The notes: generated from the sequence alone by a model not told the origin. A stretch of DNA of 64,000 nucleotides from Bacteroidales bacterium (GCA_017530365.1 JAFXMK010000014.1:56829-120828); one strand, 5' to 3'. Shown: positions 35,761 through 44,874, counted from the first letter of the stretch. Numbers and translations: made by a program.

Positions 35761-36492
35761 ATGTACGCACTTTTTAAAAAAGAAATCAGAAACTTTTTAA
35801 GCTCATTGATCGGCATAATGGTGATCGTGGTGTTTCTGTTGATTACAGGACTGTTTCTCTGGGTGTTTAAAAGCGATTTCAACCTGTTGACATACGGGTA
35901 TGCCAATTTGGATGGCCTGTTCATTATCGCCCCTTGGGTCTTCTTGTTTTTGGTTCCAGCGGTGACAATGCGAAGTTTTGCTGAGGAAAACAGGACGGGC
36001 ACCATAGAAATGCTGCTTACCAAGCCGCTTTCCGACTGGCAGATCATTTTGGCAAAATTTTTGGCAAGCGTGGCGTTGGTGCTGCTTGCGCTCATCCCCA
36101 CGGCGGTCTATTATTTCTCGGTTTATCGCCTTGGATTCCCTATGGGCAACTTGGACAGCGGTAGTATCATGGGCTCTTACATCGGACTCTTTCTGCTGAG
36201 CTCCAGTTTCGTGTCGATAGGTATTTTCTGCTCCTCGGTTACCAACAACCAGATCCTGGCTTTCATCTTGTCGGTCTTTCTTTGTGGGTTCATCTACATC
36301 GGGTTTGAGTTCATCTACTCTCTCTCACTTTTCGGTAGCATCGACTTGTTCATCCAGCGTTTGGGCATGGCGGCACATTACAGCTCCATCAGTCGTGGTG
36401 TGGTCGATACACGCGACATCTTGTATTTTGTGAGCGTTATGGCGCTCTTTTTGAGTATGACAAAACTGGTTCTTGCAAGCCGTAAATGGTAG
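35761..36492 (+). CDS. gldF: Gliding motility ABC transporter permease GldF
   Basis: A 243-aa membrane protein of the ABC-2 permease type with six hydrophobic segments, starting MYALFKKEIRNFLSSLIGI. The family-diagnostic stretch RSFAEENRTGTIEMLLTKPL (about residues 77-96) is present. With GldA (ATPase, not in this window) and GldG it forms an ABC transporter needed for gliding in Flavobacterium, though it is also present in non-gliding Bacteroidota. It overlaps the first possible gldG start and is co-transcribed with it. Confidence 0.9.
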   Translation: MYALFKKEIRNFLSSLIGIMVIVVFLLITGLFLWVFKSDFNLLTYGYANLDGLFIIAPWVFLFLVPAVTMRSFAEENRTGTIEMLLTKPLSDWQIILAKFLASVALVLLALIPTAVYYFSVYRLGFPMGNLDSGSIMGSYIGLFLLSSSFVSIGIFCSSVTNNQILAFILSVFLCGFIYIGFEFIYSLSLFGSIDLFIQRLGMAAHYSSISRGVVDTRDILYFVSVMALFLSMTKLVLASRKW

Positions 36493-36499
36493 GAGGTGA
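36491..36499 (+). promoter_or_regulatory. Perfect Shine-Dalgarno AGGAGGTGA before gldG
   Basis: AGGAGGTGA lies 4 bases before the ATG at 36504 (GGAGG core 7 bases away) and overlaps the gldF stop. Such a full anti-SD match is rare in Bacteroidota. It favours 36504 over the upstream in-frame ATG at 36486. Confidence 0.6.
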
Positions 36500-36503
36500 C
36501 AAC

Positions 36504-38258
36504 ATGGAAAATAAACGCAAGAATCTGAAAAAGAACCAGCTGATAGCCTTTGTCATTACGGTGGTATGCATTGTGGTGATTAATATCATTGGATCATACG
36601 TGTTTACCCGTTTTGACTTGACCAGCGAGAAGCGCTATACACTCTCCGAGACTACTAAGGAGACTTTACGCAACCTTGACGACTATGTCTATTTCAGGGT
36701 GTATTTGGAGGGTGACTTCCCCGCAGGCTTCAAAAAGCTGCGCCGTGAGACCAAGGAAATGCTTGATGAATTCCGTGCCTACTCGAAATATATCGATTAC
36801 GAGTTTATTAATCCTTCAGAAGGCACCGACCCCGCCGAGATCAACGAAAGCTACAAACTCCTGTATCAAGCTGGCTTGAATCCCACCAATCTCATCGACC
36901 AGAATTCGGATGGCAGCACCAAGCAGATGATCATCTGGCCTGGTGCATTGGTAAGTTACAGAAACGACAAAGAGATTGCCGTTGACCTGCTGGAAAATCA
37001 ATTGGGCCAATCGTCGGAAGAGGCATTGAATGCCTCCATGCAGCATCTTGAGTTCCGACTGCTCGATGCCATCAAGAAGGTAACGCGTTTCATGAAGCCC
37101 AACATCGCCTTCATCGAAGGTCATGGTGAACTTACAGAAGCGGAAGTGTACGACATCACGCAGACACTCTCCCAAAATTACAACGTGGGTCGAGTGGAAA
37201 TCAACGGGAAGGTAGATGCCCTCATGCACCGCTCTGAGCCCGACTCAAAAGGCCAGATCAAAGCATTCCCCAGTTTCGACGCCATCATCATCGCAAAACC
37301 TACCGAACCTTTCGATGAGAAGGACAAATTCCTTATTGACCAGTATATCATGCACGGAGGTAAAGTGCTGTGGTTGGTGGAGCCTGTATTCGCCACCATG
37401 GACAGTCTCACCTCGCAGGAGTCCACCATTGGTGTGGAACAAGATCTCAATCTGGATGACATGCTCTTTAGATACGGAGTCCGATTGAACCGCAACCTAT
37501 TGCTCGACATGAACTGCGCTGCTTTGCCCATCCGTACAGGGCAAATGGCAGGACAGGCTCAGCTGGAGTTCTACCGCTGGTTCTACTTCCCTCTAGTGCA
37601 GTCAGCCTCCAACCATCCCATGGTGCGTAACATGAATGCCATCAAACTCGATTTCGTCAGCTCCATCGACGCTACCACCTCTGAAGGCAACATTGTGAAG
37701 ACACCTTTGCTGAAAACCTCCGATTATACCAAGATCTCAGGAACGCCAGTCTTCATCAGCCTTGCCATGCTGCGACAGACCCCTGACAAACGCATGTTCC
37801 CTTCCAGAGGACAGAACGTCGCCTATCTGCTGAAAGGCACTTTCCAGTCACTCTACGCTAACCGGATCACCGCTGAGATAGAAGAAAGCGAGGAAATGAA
37901 GTTCCTTCCAGAGAGCGTTCCTACCTCCATGATCGTCGTTGGCGACGGCGACATCATCCGTAACCAAATTGAGGTCAGAACCAAGAAACCGCTTCCGCTG
38001 GGCTATGACCAATACACTCAAAACACTTACGGCAACAAGGCCTTTATCGAGAATGCCATCAGTTACTTGGTGGATGGTGAAAGCCTTCTCGACATCCGCT
38101 CGCGCGAGTTCAAGATACGTCTCCTCGATCCGGATAAGAAAGTCAACCAAAGACTACGCTGGCAGATGGTCAACATCCTTGTGCCTACAGGGCTGGTGAT
38201 CCTGCTGGGTGTCGTCATGTCTATCATTAGAAAGAAAAGGTTTGGATCAAAGAAATAA
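36504..38258 (+). CDS. gldG: Gliding motility ABC transporter auxiliary protein GldG
   Basis: A 584-aa protein with one N-terminal membrane helix (about residues 13-35, LIAFVITVVCIVVINIIGSY), a large extracytoplasmic region and one C-terminal helix (LVPTGLVILLGVVMSII) followed by RKKRFG. Family features are the FDLTSEKRYTLSETTKETL segment just after the first helix and IAFIEGHGELTEAE. It partners GldF in the Gld ABC system. The start at 36504 is preferred because of the perfect Shine-Dalgarno. A DUF4340 protein follows 12 bases later, as is common for ABC auxiliary proteins. Confidence 0.88.
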   Translation: MENKRKNLKKNQLIAFVITVVCIVVINIIGSYVFTRFDLTSEKRYTLSETTKETLRNLDDYVYFRVYLEGDFPAGFKKLRRETKEMLDEFRAYSKYIDYEFINPSEGTDPAEINESYKLLYQAGLNPTNLIDQNSDGSTKQMIIWPGALVSYRNDKEIAVDLLENQLGQSSEEALNASMQHLEFRLLDAIKKVTRFMKPNIAFIEGHGELTEAEVYDITQTLSQNYNVGRVEINGKVDALMHRSEPDSKGQIKAFPSFDAIIIAKPTEPFDEKDKFLIDQYIMHGGKVLWLVEPVFATMDSLTSQESTIGVEQDLNLDDMLFRYGVRLNRNLLLDMNCAALPIRTGQMAGQAQLEFYRWFYFPLVQSASNHPMVRNMNAIKLDFVSSIDATTSEGNIVKTPLLKTSDYTKISGTPVFISLAMLRQTPDKRMFPSRGQNVAYLLKGTFQSLYANRITAEIEESEEMKFLPESVPTSMIVVGDGDIIRNQIEVRTKKPLPLGYDQYTQNTYGNKAFIENAISYLVDGESLLDIRSREFKIRLLDPDKKVNQRLRWQMVNILVPTGLVILLGVVMSIIRKKRFGSKK

Positions 38259-38270
38259 ACATCACGAATC

Positions 38271-39362
38271 ATGAAAAAAAATAAGTTTGCCATCATCCTG
38301 ACCATCATTTTGATTGCCATTGCGGTACTGCTGATTTGGAACAACCGCTATCTCACCACATTACGCGGCGATTCGGCCGATTTCATGGTGTGGGATACCG
38401 CTTCCATTACCAAGGTTTATCTCGCCGACCGCAGTGATAACGAGACCTTGTTGGAACGTCATGCCGACGGATGGTCACTGAACAAGGATTATAAGGCCCA
38501 TCCCAAGAAAATAGAGCAGCTGTTTTATACACTCTATAGGGTCCGCGTAAAAATGCCCGTTTCCCGCGCCAGCCATGACCACATCATTTCACAAATGGCC
38601 AGCAGAAGCAACAAGGTTGAGGTGTATCAAATGGTTCCACGTATCAACCTGTTTAACAAGATCAAGCTCTTTTATCATGAAAAGCGCACCAAGGTGTTCT
38701 ATGTAGGTGATGCCACTCAGGACAGTAGCGGCACCTTTATGCTTCGTGAAGGAGCTGATCAGGCCTATATCGTCTATATCCCTGGTTTCAGAGGCTATAT
38801 CTCCACCCGTTTCACCGCTGTGCCCGACGATTGGCGCGATCATACCGTTTTCCATGAGTCCATGGGCGATATTCAATCCGTCAGCTTGGAGTTTGGGGGA
38901 CATCCTGAGCTTGACTTCCGGGTGGATAATGTTGGAAAACACCAATTTAAACTGACTCGTCTCGCCGACCAAAAAGAGCTTCCTTTCGATACCTTGAAGG
39001 TCGTCAATCTGATGTCTTCCTTCGGCGACCTGCGTTTCGAAGCACTGTTGAACACCACCATGTCCCAAAAACGCATGGATTCCATCAAGAACTCACCGTA
39101 TCTTCATAAACTCACCTTGGTTGATAAAGACGGGAACGCTACCGAAATGAAAACCTTCACCAAGCGTGTACAGCTGCGATTGGACATCCCTGAGGAACAG
39201 CACGAGTATGACCCCGACAGGCTCTACGGACTGGTCAACGACGGCCGCGACCTGGTGCTGATCCAGCATTATATTTTCGACAAAGTACTGAAAGACGTCA
39301 CCTACTATGAAGCAGGTAATCCTATTCAGTACGAGATAGAACATTACCAGGTCCTGGAATGA
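38271..39362 (+). CDS. DUF4340 domain membrane-anchored protein
   Basis: A 363-aa protein with a single N-terminal membrane anchor (about residues 6-23, FAIILTIILIAIAVLLIW) and an extracytoplasmic DUF4340-type region (ITKVYLADRSDNETLLERHA, then LNKDYKAHPKKIEQLFYTLY, repeated as a second half from about 190). In many genomes DUF4340 proteins are encoded after GldG-like ABC auxiliary proteins, and the position here agrees. Function is unknown, presumably part of the same envelope complex. The stop overlaps the rlmH start in an ATGA. Confidence 0.8.
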   Translation: MKKNKFAIILTIILIAIAVLLIWNNRYLTTLRGDSADFMVWDTASITKVYLADRSDNETLLERHADGWSLNKDYKAHPKKIEQLFYTLYRVRVKMPVSRASHDHIISQMASRSNKVEVYQMVPRINLFNKIKLFYHEKRTKVFYVGDATQDSSGTFMLREGADQAYIVYIPGFRGYISTRFTAVPDDWRDHTVFHESMGDIQSVSLEFGGHPELDFRVDNVGKHQFKLTRLADQKELPFDTLKVVNLMSSFGDLRFEALLNTTMSQKRMDSIKNSPYLHKLTLVDKDGNATEMKTFTKRVQLRLDIPEEQHEYDPDRLYGLVNDGRDLVLIQHYIFDKVLKDVTYYEAGNPIQYEIEHYQVLE

Positions 39363-39832
39363 AAATCCTCCTCCTTGCCATAGGGAAAACCGATGAGGAC
39401 TACCTCATCACCGGCATCAAGAAATATGTCGGGCGGCTAGGACATTACACTCCTTTCGAAATGAAGGAGATCCCCGACATCCGCAACCGTAAGACACTGA
39501 GTGAGGATCAGCAGAAGAAGGCGGAGAGTTTTCTGCTATTGCAACAACTGCAGCCCGGTGATCAAGTGGTGCTGCTGGATGAGAAGGGGAAGCATTTTAC
39601 CTCCGTTGAGTTTTCGGAGACCATCGAAAAATGGGCAGCTTCAGGAGCAAAACGCATTGTGTTCGTGATTGGCGGTCCCTACGGATTCGCCCAGGAAGTC
39701 TATGACAGAGCCGATGCCCAGCTGTCGCTCTCACCTATGACCTTCTCGCATCAGATGGTGCGGCTGATCTTCGTGGAACAACTGTATCGGGCTTTTACCA
39801 TTTTGAAAGGGGAGCCATATCATCATAATTGA
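39359..39832 (+). CDS. rlmH: 23S rRNA (pseudouridine1915-N3)-methyltransferase
   Basis: RlmH, a SPOUT-fold enzyme, methylates pseudouridine 1915 in helix 69 of 23S rRNA. The 157-aa protein has the usual length and the family motifs: MKILLLAIGKT at the N-terminus, VLLDEKGKHFTSVEFS, FVIGGPYGFAQEV (SAM-binding knot) and the C-terminal LSLSPMTFSHQMVRLIFVEQ followed by LYRA and YHH. It overlaps the preceding DUF4340 gene by 4 bases. Confidence 0.95.
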   Translation: MKILLLAIGKTDEDYLITGIKKYVGRLGHYTPFEMKEIPDIRNRKTLSEDQQKKAESFLLLQQLQPGDQVVLLDEKGKHFTSVEFSETIEKWAASGAKRIVFVIGGPYGFAQEVYDRADAQLSLSPMTFSHQMVRLIFVEQLYRAFTILKGEPYHHN

Positions 39833-39852
39833 GAAGACAGAAGAAAGAAGTA

Positions 39853-40701
39853 ATGAGAAAGCAATCAATATTTTGGATTATCATTGGGTTGATGTTATTA
39901 TCGTCTTGTCGCGACAAGGATCTTGACATGACGGTGTTGCATAAGACCCTCTTCGATGGTGCTGCCATCACTGAGATTACCGCGGAAGATGCTTGGAACG
40001 TCACCGTTGTGCAGGATGCCGAGAAGCCGTTTGTGGAACTAGAGTATTCCGCTTTTTTGGAAGAATACCTTCGGGTTGTGGAGGAAGGCTCCGAGCTGAA
40101 GATCGGCTTCAACAGGTATTTGAATCTTCCGGCCAACACCGTGAAAAACGCTATCATTCACACTGCTTCGGTACAAAAACTCGACTTCTCTGAGGCCGTT
40201 ACAGCATTGTTGGTGGGCGACTTCCCTGCTGCGATGTTGGAAATGGAATTGGATGATGCCGCTACCTGTAAAGGTGGCAGTTTCAGTGGTGCTGCACACC
40301 TGAAACTCAATGATGCATCTACCATGGTTGATTTCTGCTTCAACGGCTCGACCTGCATCTTGGAACTTGATGACGTTTCTGTTTTCAAAGGTTTTCTGAC
40401 GGCTTCCGACTCGATGAGTATTCATCTGGAAGATGCCTCACGCTTGACTACGTACGGAGGCACCACGCCAGAGGCCATTGTAGGAGTCCGCGATGCAAGC
40501 CATCTCAATATGGTGAAGACCGCTGTCACCAACATGCACATCAACGTCAGCGAGGCTTCCGAGGCCTGTGTCAACGTCAGCGGAACGCTCTCAGGCATGG
40601 TCACGGGCGTCTCAAAGCTCTATTATCAAGGCAACCCCATCATCAATGTCGATTGCGATGACTTGTCAACCTTCGAACCACTCTCAACTTTCAATTTTTA
40701 A
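39853..40701 (+). CDS. GIN-domain (DUF2807) lipoprotein
   Basis: A 282-aa lipoprotein (MRKQSIFWIIIGLMLLSSC, lipobox LSSC). The mature part is a right-handed beta-helix of short repeats rich in Ser/Asp/Ala (KLDFSEAVTALLVGDFP, LKLNDASTMVDFCF, IHLEDASRLTTYGG, INVSEASEACVNVSG), which is the GIN/auto-transporter-adhesin-like fold of DUF2807. Such proteins are common in Bacteroidota; their role is unknown, perhaps structural at the outer membrane. The in-frame TTG at 39829 is a poor start that would spoil the signal sequence, so 39853 is chosen. The 3' end runs into TCAACTTTCAATT-type repeat wording. Confidence 0.8.
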   Translation: MRKQSIFWIIIGLMLLSSCRDKDLDMTVLHKTLFDGAAITEITAEDAWNVTVVQDAEKPFVELEYSAFLEEYLRVVEEGSELKIGFNRYLNLPANTVKNAIIHTASVQKLDFSEAVTALLVGDFPAAMLEMELDDAATCKGGSFSGAAHLKLNDASTMVDFCFNGSTCILELDDVSVFKGFLTASDSMSIHLEDASRLTTYGGTTPEAIVGVRDASHLNMVKTAVTNMHINVSEASEACVNVSGTLSGMVTGVSKLYYQGNPIINVDCDDLSTFEPLSTFNF

Positions 40702-40715
40702 CTTTCAATTAAGAA

Positions 40716-42041
40716 ATGGGCTCCCGCGAACATATCAAAAAAGGCTTTTCGAAACTTCTCAAGGAAGAGAAGCTCAAGACGATTGCCAATTATTTTGAGA
40801 ATCCTGGTGAGGTTATCAGTTTGCTGAAGAGCTATTGGCATAGCGACAAGAAGCAGCAGAAGCTCTTCGACGAGTTCAGCGAGAATACCATCACCAATTA
40901 CATCATGCCATACGGCATCTCGCCTAATGTGATGATTAACGGGAAGAATTACATCGTCCCCATGGTCATCGAGGAGAGCTCGGTGGTTGCCGCTGCCTCT
41001 GCTGCTGCCAAGTTTTGGGGCGACCGGGGAGGTTTCCATGCCGAAGTGCCTGACGTTCGTAAGGTGGGACAGGTGCATTTTGGTTGGAAAGGCTCGATGG
41101 AACAGATGCAGCAGCTGTTTCCCGACATTAAGGAGCGCCTGCTGAAGGACACCGATACCTTCACTGCCAACATGAAGAAACGCGGTGGTGGCATCCTTGA
41201 CATACAACTTATCGATTATACCGACAAGATTACGGACTACTATCAGTTCCGAGTGGAGTTCAATACCTGCGATTCCATGGGTGCCAACTTCATCAATACC
41301 GTGCTGGAACAGTTCGGGCATAGCCTTCAGGACTTCTTCGCTGAGCGCATCGATCTTCCGGAGGAACTTCGCAAATGCGAGATCATCATGACGATCCTCT
41401 CCAACAATACCCCTGACTGTCGTGTGAAGGTTTGGGTGGAGTGCCCGGTGGAACAGCTGGATGGCATTGATGAGCATCTCACGGGAGCTGAATATGCTTT
41501 GAAATTCAAGAAGGCGGTCGATATCGCCCATATCGACACCGACCGCGCCACGACACATAACAAAGGAATCTATAACGGCATCGACGCTGTGGTCATCGCG
41601 ACTGGCAACGACTTCCGCGCCGTCGAAGCTGCCGGACATACCTACGCCTCGCGCAGCGGACATTACGAAAGCCTTTCTAACGTCACTGTCACCGATGGCA
41701 TCTTCCATTTTGAGCTGGAAGTCCCGATGGCTCTTGGTACTGTGGGCGGACTTACTAGCCTGCATCCGCTTGCCAAGAAATCACTGGAACTGCTGGGCAA
41801 CCCCACGGCTCCTGAGCTGATGATGGTGGCCGCCACCATGGGTCTGGCCAACAACTTCTCCGCCGTGCGTTCCTTGACCACCAAAGGCATTCAGGCTGGT
41901 CACATGAAGATGCACCTCAACAATATTCTCAACCAGCTACAAGCCTCTGAGGAGGACAAACGCAAGGCAAGAGAATACTTCAAAGACAAGACCGTCTCCT
42001 ACGCCGCTGTGGAACAATACCTGGCATCGCTTCGTAAATGA
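40716..42041 (+). CDS. mvaA: Hydroxymethylglutaryl-CoA reductase
   Basis: HMG-CoA reductase makes mevalonate from HMG-CoA, the committed step of the mevalonate pathway. The 441-aa soluble protein is the class II (bacterial) form. Catalytic residues by motif: Glu86/87 in VIEESSVVAAAS, Lys283 in HNKGIYNG, Asp299 in GNDFRAVEA and His396 in AGHMKMH. The spacing matches the Pseudomonas mevalonii enzyme (Glu83, Lys267, Asp283, His381). DSMGANFINTVLEQ is the cofactor-binding stretch; I cannot decide NADH versus NADPH. It opens the mevalonate block, and its stop overlaps the next start (ATGA). Confidence 0.95.
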   Translation: MGSREHIKKGFSKLLKEEKLKTIANYFENPGEVISLLKSYWHSDKKQQKLFDEFSENTITNYIMPYGISPNVMINGKNYIVPMVIEESSVVAAASAAAKFWGDRGGFHAEVPDVRKVGQVHFGWKGSMEQMQQLFPDIKERLLKDTDTFTANMKKRGGGILDIQLIDYTDKITDYYQFRVEFNTCDSMGANFINTVLEQFGHSLQDFFAERIDLPEELRKCEIIMTILSNNTPDCRVKVWVECPVEQLDGIDEHLTGAEYALKFKKAVDIAHIDTDRATTHNKGIYNGIDAVVIATGNDFRAVEAAGHTYASRSGHYESLSNVTVTDGIFHFELEVPMALGTVGGLTSLHPLAKKSLELLGNPTAPELMMVAATMGLANNFSAVRSLTTKGIQAGHMKMHLNNILNQLQASEEDKRKAREYFKDKTVSYAAVEQYLASLRK

Positions 42042-42961
42042 ATACCTATACCGCTAACGGAAAACTGCTGCTGACGGGCGAATACCTCGTCCTGAAAGGC
42101 GCGTTGGCACTGGCCATACCAGTACGTTTAGGACAAACGATGCTGGTTCGTCATTGCGAGGAACATGGCGACATGGCAATCCAATGGCATGCCTACAAGC
42201 CCGACGTCCTCTGGTTCTCAGCTGTACTGAATCCCGATACCCTCGAAATAATTGAGAGTGACGACCAGCCCAAAGCCGAGAAATTGTCGCAAATCCTGAA
42301 AGCTGTCCGTGAACTCAACCCTAAGGCTTTTGGCCCAGGTCTTCGTTTGGAAACGCATCTTGACTTCGATCCGGAATGGGGTCTGGGCAGCAGCTCCACC
42401 CTTATCGCCAACTTGGCGCAGTGGGCGGGAGTCAATCCCTACAAGTTGCTGAAGATGACTTTCGGAGGATCGGGTTACGACATCGCCTGCGCCACTGCTC
42501 AGTCACCGGTTTTCTATCAGTTGGAATACGACGAGCCCCAAGTTCGCCCTGCGGCTTTCGATCCGTCTTTTGCGGACCATCTCTTCTTCGTTTATCAAGG
42601 TAAAAAACAGCGATCCTCCAAAGAGGTGAAGAGCTTCAACGAACGGATGCTGGATTATGACTGTCGGGACGATGTCGAAGCCATCTCCGAAATCAGCCTT
42701 GCCTTGCCCAACATCACAACAATTGACGATTTCCTGCGTTTTATGGATATTCACGAGGACATCCTCGCCCATTGCCTAGACCGTAATCCTGTCAAATCGC
42801 ATTTCCCCGACTTCGAAGGCTCCCTGAAGTCGCTCGGTGCTTGGGGCGGCGACTTCCTGCTTGCGGCCACCAAATGGCCTTTCGAACAGGCCAAAGCCTA
42901 TTTTCATTCAAAAGGATTGGACACCATCTTCAAATATCACGAGCTCTATGGATCTAAATAA
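42038..42961 (+). CDS. GYDIA-type GHMP kinase (likely phosphomevalonate kinase step)
   Basis: A 307-aa GHMP-superfamily kinase. Motif 1 is YTANGKLLLTGEYLVLKGA (about residues 4-22), the ATP-binding motif 2 is WGLGSSSTLIANLAQW (about 111-126), and the family name motif GYDIACATAQSP follows (about 146-157). The C-terminal motif 3 is weak (SLGAWGGDFLLAA). This family sits with mevalonate genes in Bacteroidota. Since separate mevalonate kinase and decarboxylase genes follow, the missing phosphomevalonate kinase activity is the natural assignment (inference). It overlaps mvaA by 4 bases and mvaD by 14 bases. Confidence 0.8.
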   Translation: MNTYTANGKLLLTGEYLVLKGALALAIPVRLGQTMLVRHCEEHGDMAIQWHAYKPDVLWFSAVLNPDTLEIIESDDQPKAEKLSQILKAVRELNPKAFGPGLRLETHLDFDPEWGLGSSSTLIANLAQWAGVNPYKLLKMTFGGSGYDIACATAQSPVFYQLEYDEPQVRPAAFDPSFADHLFFVYQGKKQRSSKEVKSFNERMLDYDCRDDVEAISEISLALPNITTIDDFLRFMDIHEDILAHCLDRNPVKSHFPDFEGSLKSLGAWGGDFLLAATKWPFEQAKAYFHSKGLDTIFKYHELYGSK

Positions 42962-43976
42962 AGGAACAGTGACATGGCAAAGCCCTTCCAACATCGCGTT
43001 GGTGAAGTATTGGGGCAAGAGAGGAAAGCAGCTGCCGCAGAATCCTTCTGTCAGCTTTACGCTTTCAAATTGCAGGACGGAGACTGCTGTCACGTATGAG
43101 CCTTCTGATGCTTTTGTCTTAGAGTTCCGCTTTGATGGCAAAGAAGCCCCGGAGTTTCAATCCAAGATCCAAGATTTCATGATGGCGCATCTCGACAGCT
43201 TCCCGTCGCTTAACAGACTTCATCTCCAGATTGACAGCCACAACACCTTCCCACATTCTTCCGGCATCGCCTCGTCTGCCTCTTCGATGAGCGCGTTAGT
43301 AATGTGCCTGCTCGACATCGAACGTATGGCAAGGAAAGAACAGGATATCGACTTGAAACAGGCTTCCAGCCTCTCGCGTCTCGCTTCAGGTAGCGCTTGC
43401 CGATCCCTGTTTCCCAAGATGGCCTTGTGGGGAAGCACCGAAGCGTTAAAGTGTAGCTCCGACGAATATGCTGTGTCGCTGGAACAGGAGATACATCCTG
43501 TTTTTCAGACCTATCGTGACAGCATCCTCATCATCAGTGACGCCAAGAAAGCCGTCTCCAGCCGTGCCGGTCATGCCTTGATGGACCACAATCCTTACGC
43601 CGAATCCCGTTATACGGTGGCTCGAAAGAATATCGCAGAACTGCTGACCGCTTTGAGGTCTGGAGACTTGGAGCGCTTCATCCAGATCACGGAGTCGGAA
43701 GCCATGCAACTCCATGCCTTGATGATGTGTTCCGAACCCTCTTTTATCTTGTTGAAACCTAACACCTTGCGAATCATCAACAATTTGCATGAGTTCCGCA
43801 AGGAAACGGATATTCCAGTTTGTTTCACTTTGGATGCCGGTCCTAACGTACACATCCTTTATCCCGACCAGCATGCCGAGATGGTGGAGCGCTTCATCAT
43901 GGATGAGCTCGAGCAGTATTGCTTTGAAGGCCGTTGGATTCCCGACCAAGTGGGAGAGGGGGCGTCGAGACTTTAA
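42948..43976 (+). CDS. mvaD: Diphosphomevalonate decarboxylase
   Basis: This enzyme converts mevalonate-5-diphosphate to isopentenyl diphosphate with ATP. The 342-aa protein begins at an ATG 14 bases inside the preceding gene. Motifs: SPSNIALVKYWGKR (about residues 10-23), NTFPHSSGIASSASSMSALV (ATP-binding), LASGSACRSLFPKMALW and the catalytic-region motif SSRAGHALMDHNPYAESRY, then FTLDAGPNVHILYP near the end. These match mevalonate diphosphate decarboxylase throughout. The extended N-terminus possible from further upstream is antisense-free but lacks conservation, so it is not used. Confidence 0.93.
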   Translation: MDLNKGTVTWQSPSNIALVKYWGKRGKQLPQNPSVSFTLSNCRTETAVTYEPSDAFVLEFRFDGKEAPEFQSKIQDFMMAHLDSFPSLNRLHLQIDSHNTFPHSSGIASSASSMSALVMCLLDIERMARKEQDIDLKQASSLSRLASGSACRSLFPKMALWGSTEALKCSSDEYAVSLEQEIHPVFQTYRDSILIISDAKKAVSSRAGHALMDHNPYAESRYTVARKNIAELLTALRSGDLERFIQITESEAMQLHALMMCSEPSFILLKPNTLRIINNLHEFRKETDIPVCFTLDAGPNVHILYPDQHAEMVERFIMDELEQYCFEGRWIPDQVGEGASRL

Positions 43977-43989
43977 ATACAAAACAGAC

Positions 43990-44874
43990 ATGAGCGACGT
44001 CTTCCATAGCAAAATCATCCTGTTCGGCGAGTATTCCATGATATTCGATGGCATGGCTTTGATGATTCCCTTGAGGAGGTACAAGGCCGAGTGGAAGATG
44101 AATCCTGCCTTGAATCAGCCGGGAGAACAAGCATCCAACAGAAGCATCCGTAATTTCAGGCAATATCTCGCCAACGATGTTGAACTGTCACAACTGTTCG
44201 ATTTCCAGCGTTTTGACGCTGATTTGGATCATGGGCTTTTCCTGGATTCCGACGTACCTTCTGGCTATGGTCTCGGTAGCTCTGGCACCCTGACGGCGGC
44301 CGTCTATAAGCGGTTTGCATATACTTCCATCGACGATATGTTGGAGCTGAAACGGATCCTCGGTAAGATGGAAAGTTGTTTCCATGGCAGCAGCTCGGGC
44401 ATCGATCCACTTCAGTGTTATCTCAACAGGCCTTTCAAAATCTCGTCAGCAGGAGTTGCCATGTTGGAAGAAGATTTCATGTCAGCCGACATCCATGTTT
44501 TTTTGGCTGACACGGGCATAAAGAGCAACACCAAACCGCTGGTGCAGTATTTCAAGGGCAAACGCGAGCATCCTGAGTATCTGAATGCCTTTCAGTTGGA
44601 ATATGTGCCATGTGTGAAGGCTTGTATCGAGCAATTGATTGCTGGTGAGAAAGAGACGTTTTTTGCTTCCCTCCGCCAGCTTACCGACGGACAGCTGAAG
44701 TTTCTCCGTCCGATGATCACCGATAACACCATCGATCTCTTCCTTGAAAAGCCCGACTTCCATATCGGATTCAAGATATCGGGCAGCGGCGGTGGCGGCT
44801 ATGTGTTGGGATTCACCGATGATAAGCAGAAGACTAAAGAGTTTTTGGAAGGTTATGAATTGATTTGGGTGTGA
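43990..44874 (+). CDS. mvk: Mevalonate kinase
   Basis: A 294-aa GHMP kinase that should phosphorylate mevalonate. Motif 1: SKIILFGEYSMIFDG (about residues 7-21). Motif 2: DVPSGYGLGSSGTLTAAVY (about 89-107). The FHGSSSGIDPLQCYLNRP segment (about 134-151) with its Asp is characteristic of mevalonate kinases. Motif 3: ISGSGGGGYVLGF near the C-terminus. It starts 13 bases after mvaD and its stop overlaps the gtrA start (TGATG). Together with mvaA, the GYDIA kinase and mvaD it forms a nearly complete mevalonate route; HMG-CoA synthase is not in this window. Confidence 0.88.
   Translation: MSDVFHSKIILFGEYSMIFDGMALMIPLRRYKAEWKMNPALNQPGEQASNRSIRNFRQYLANDVELSQLFDFQRFDADLDHGLFLDSDVPSGYGLGSSGTLTAAVYKRFAYTSIDDMLELKRILGKMESCFHGSSSGIDPLQCYLNRPFKISSAGVAMLEEDFMSADIHVFLADTGIKSNTKPLVQYFKGKREHPEYLNAFQLEYVPCVKACIEQLIAGEKETFFASLRQLTDGQLKFLRPMITDNTIDLFLEKPDFHIGFKISGSGGGGYVLGFTDDKQKTKEFLEGYELIWV

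Noticed and set aside
40698-41765. Long open frame (355 codons) on the minus strand opposite HMG-CoA reductase
   Set aside because: It is the complement of a strongly conserved enzyme gene with all catalytic motifs; the antisense product shows no recognisable domain and no promoter.
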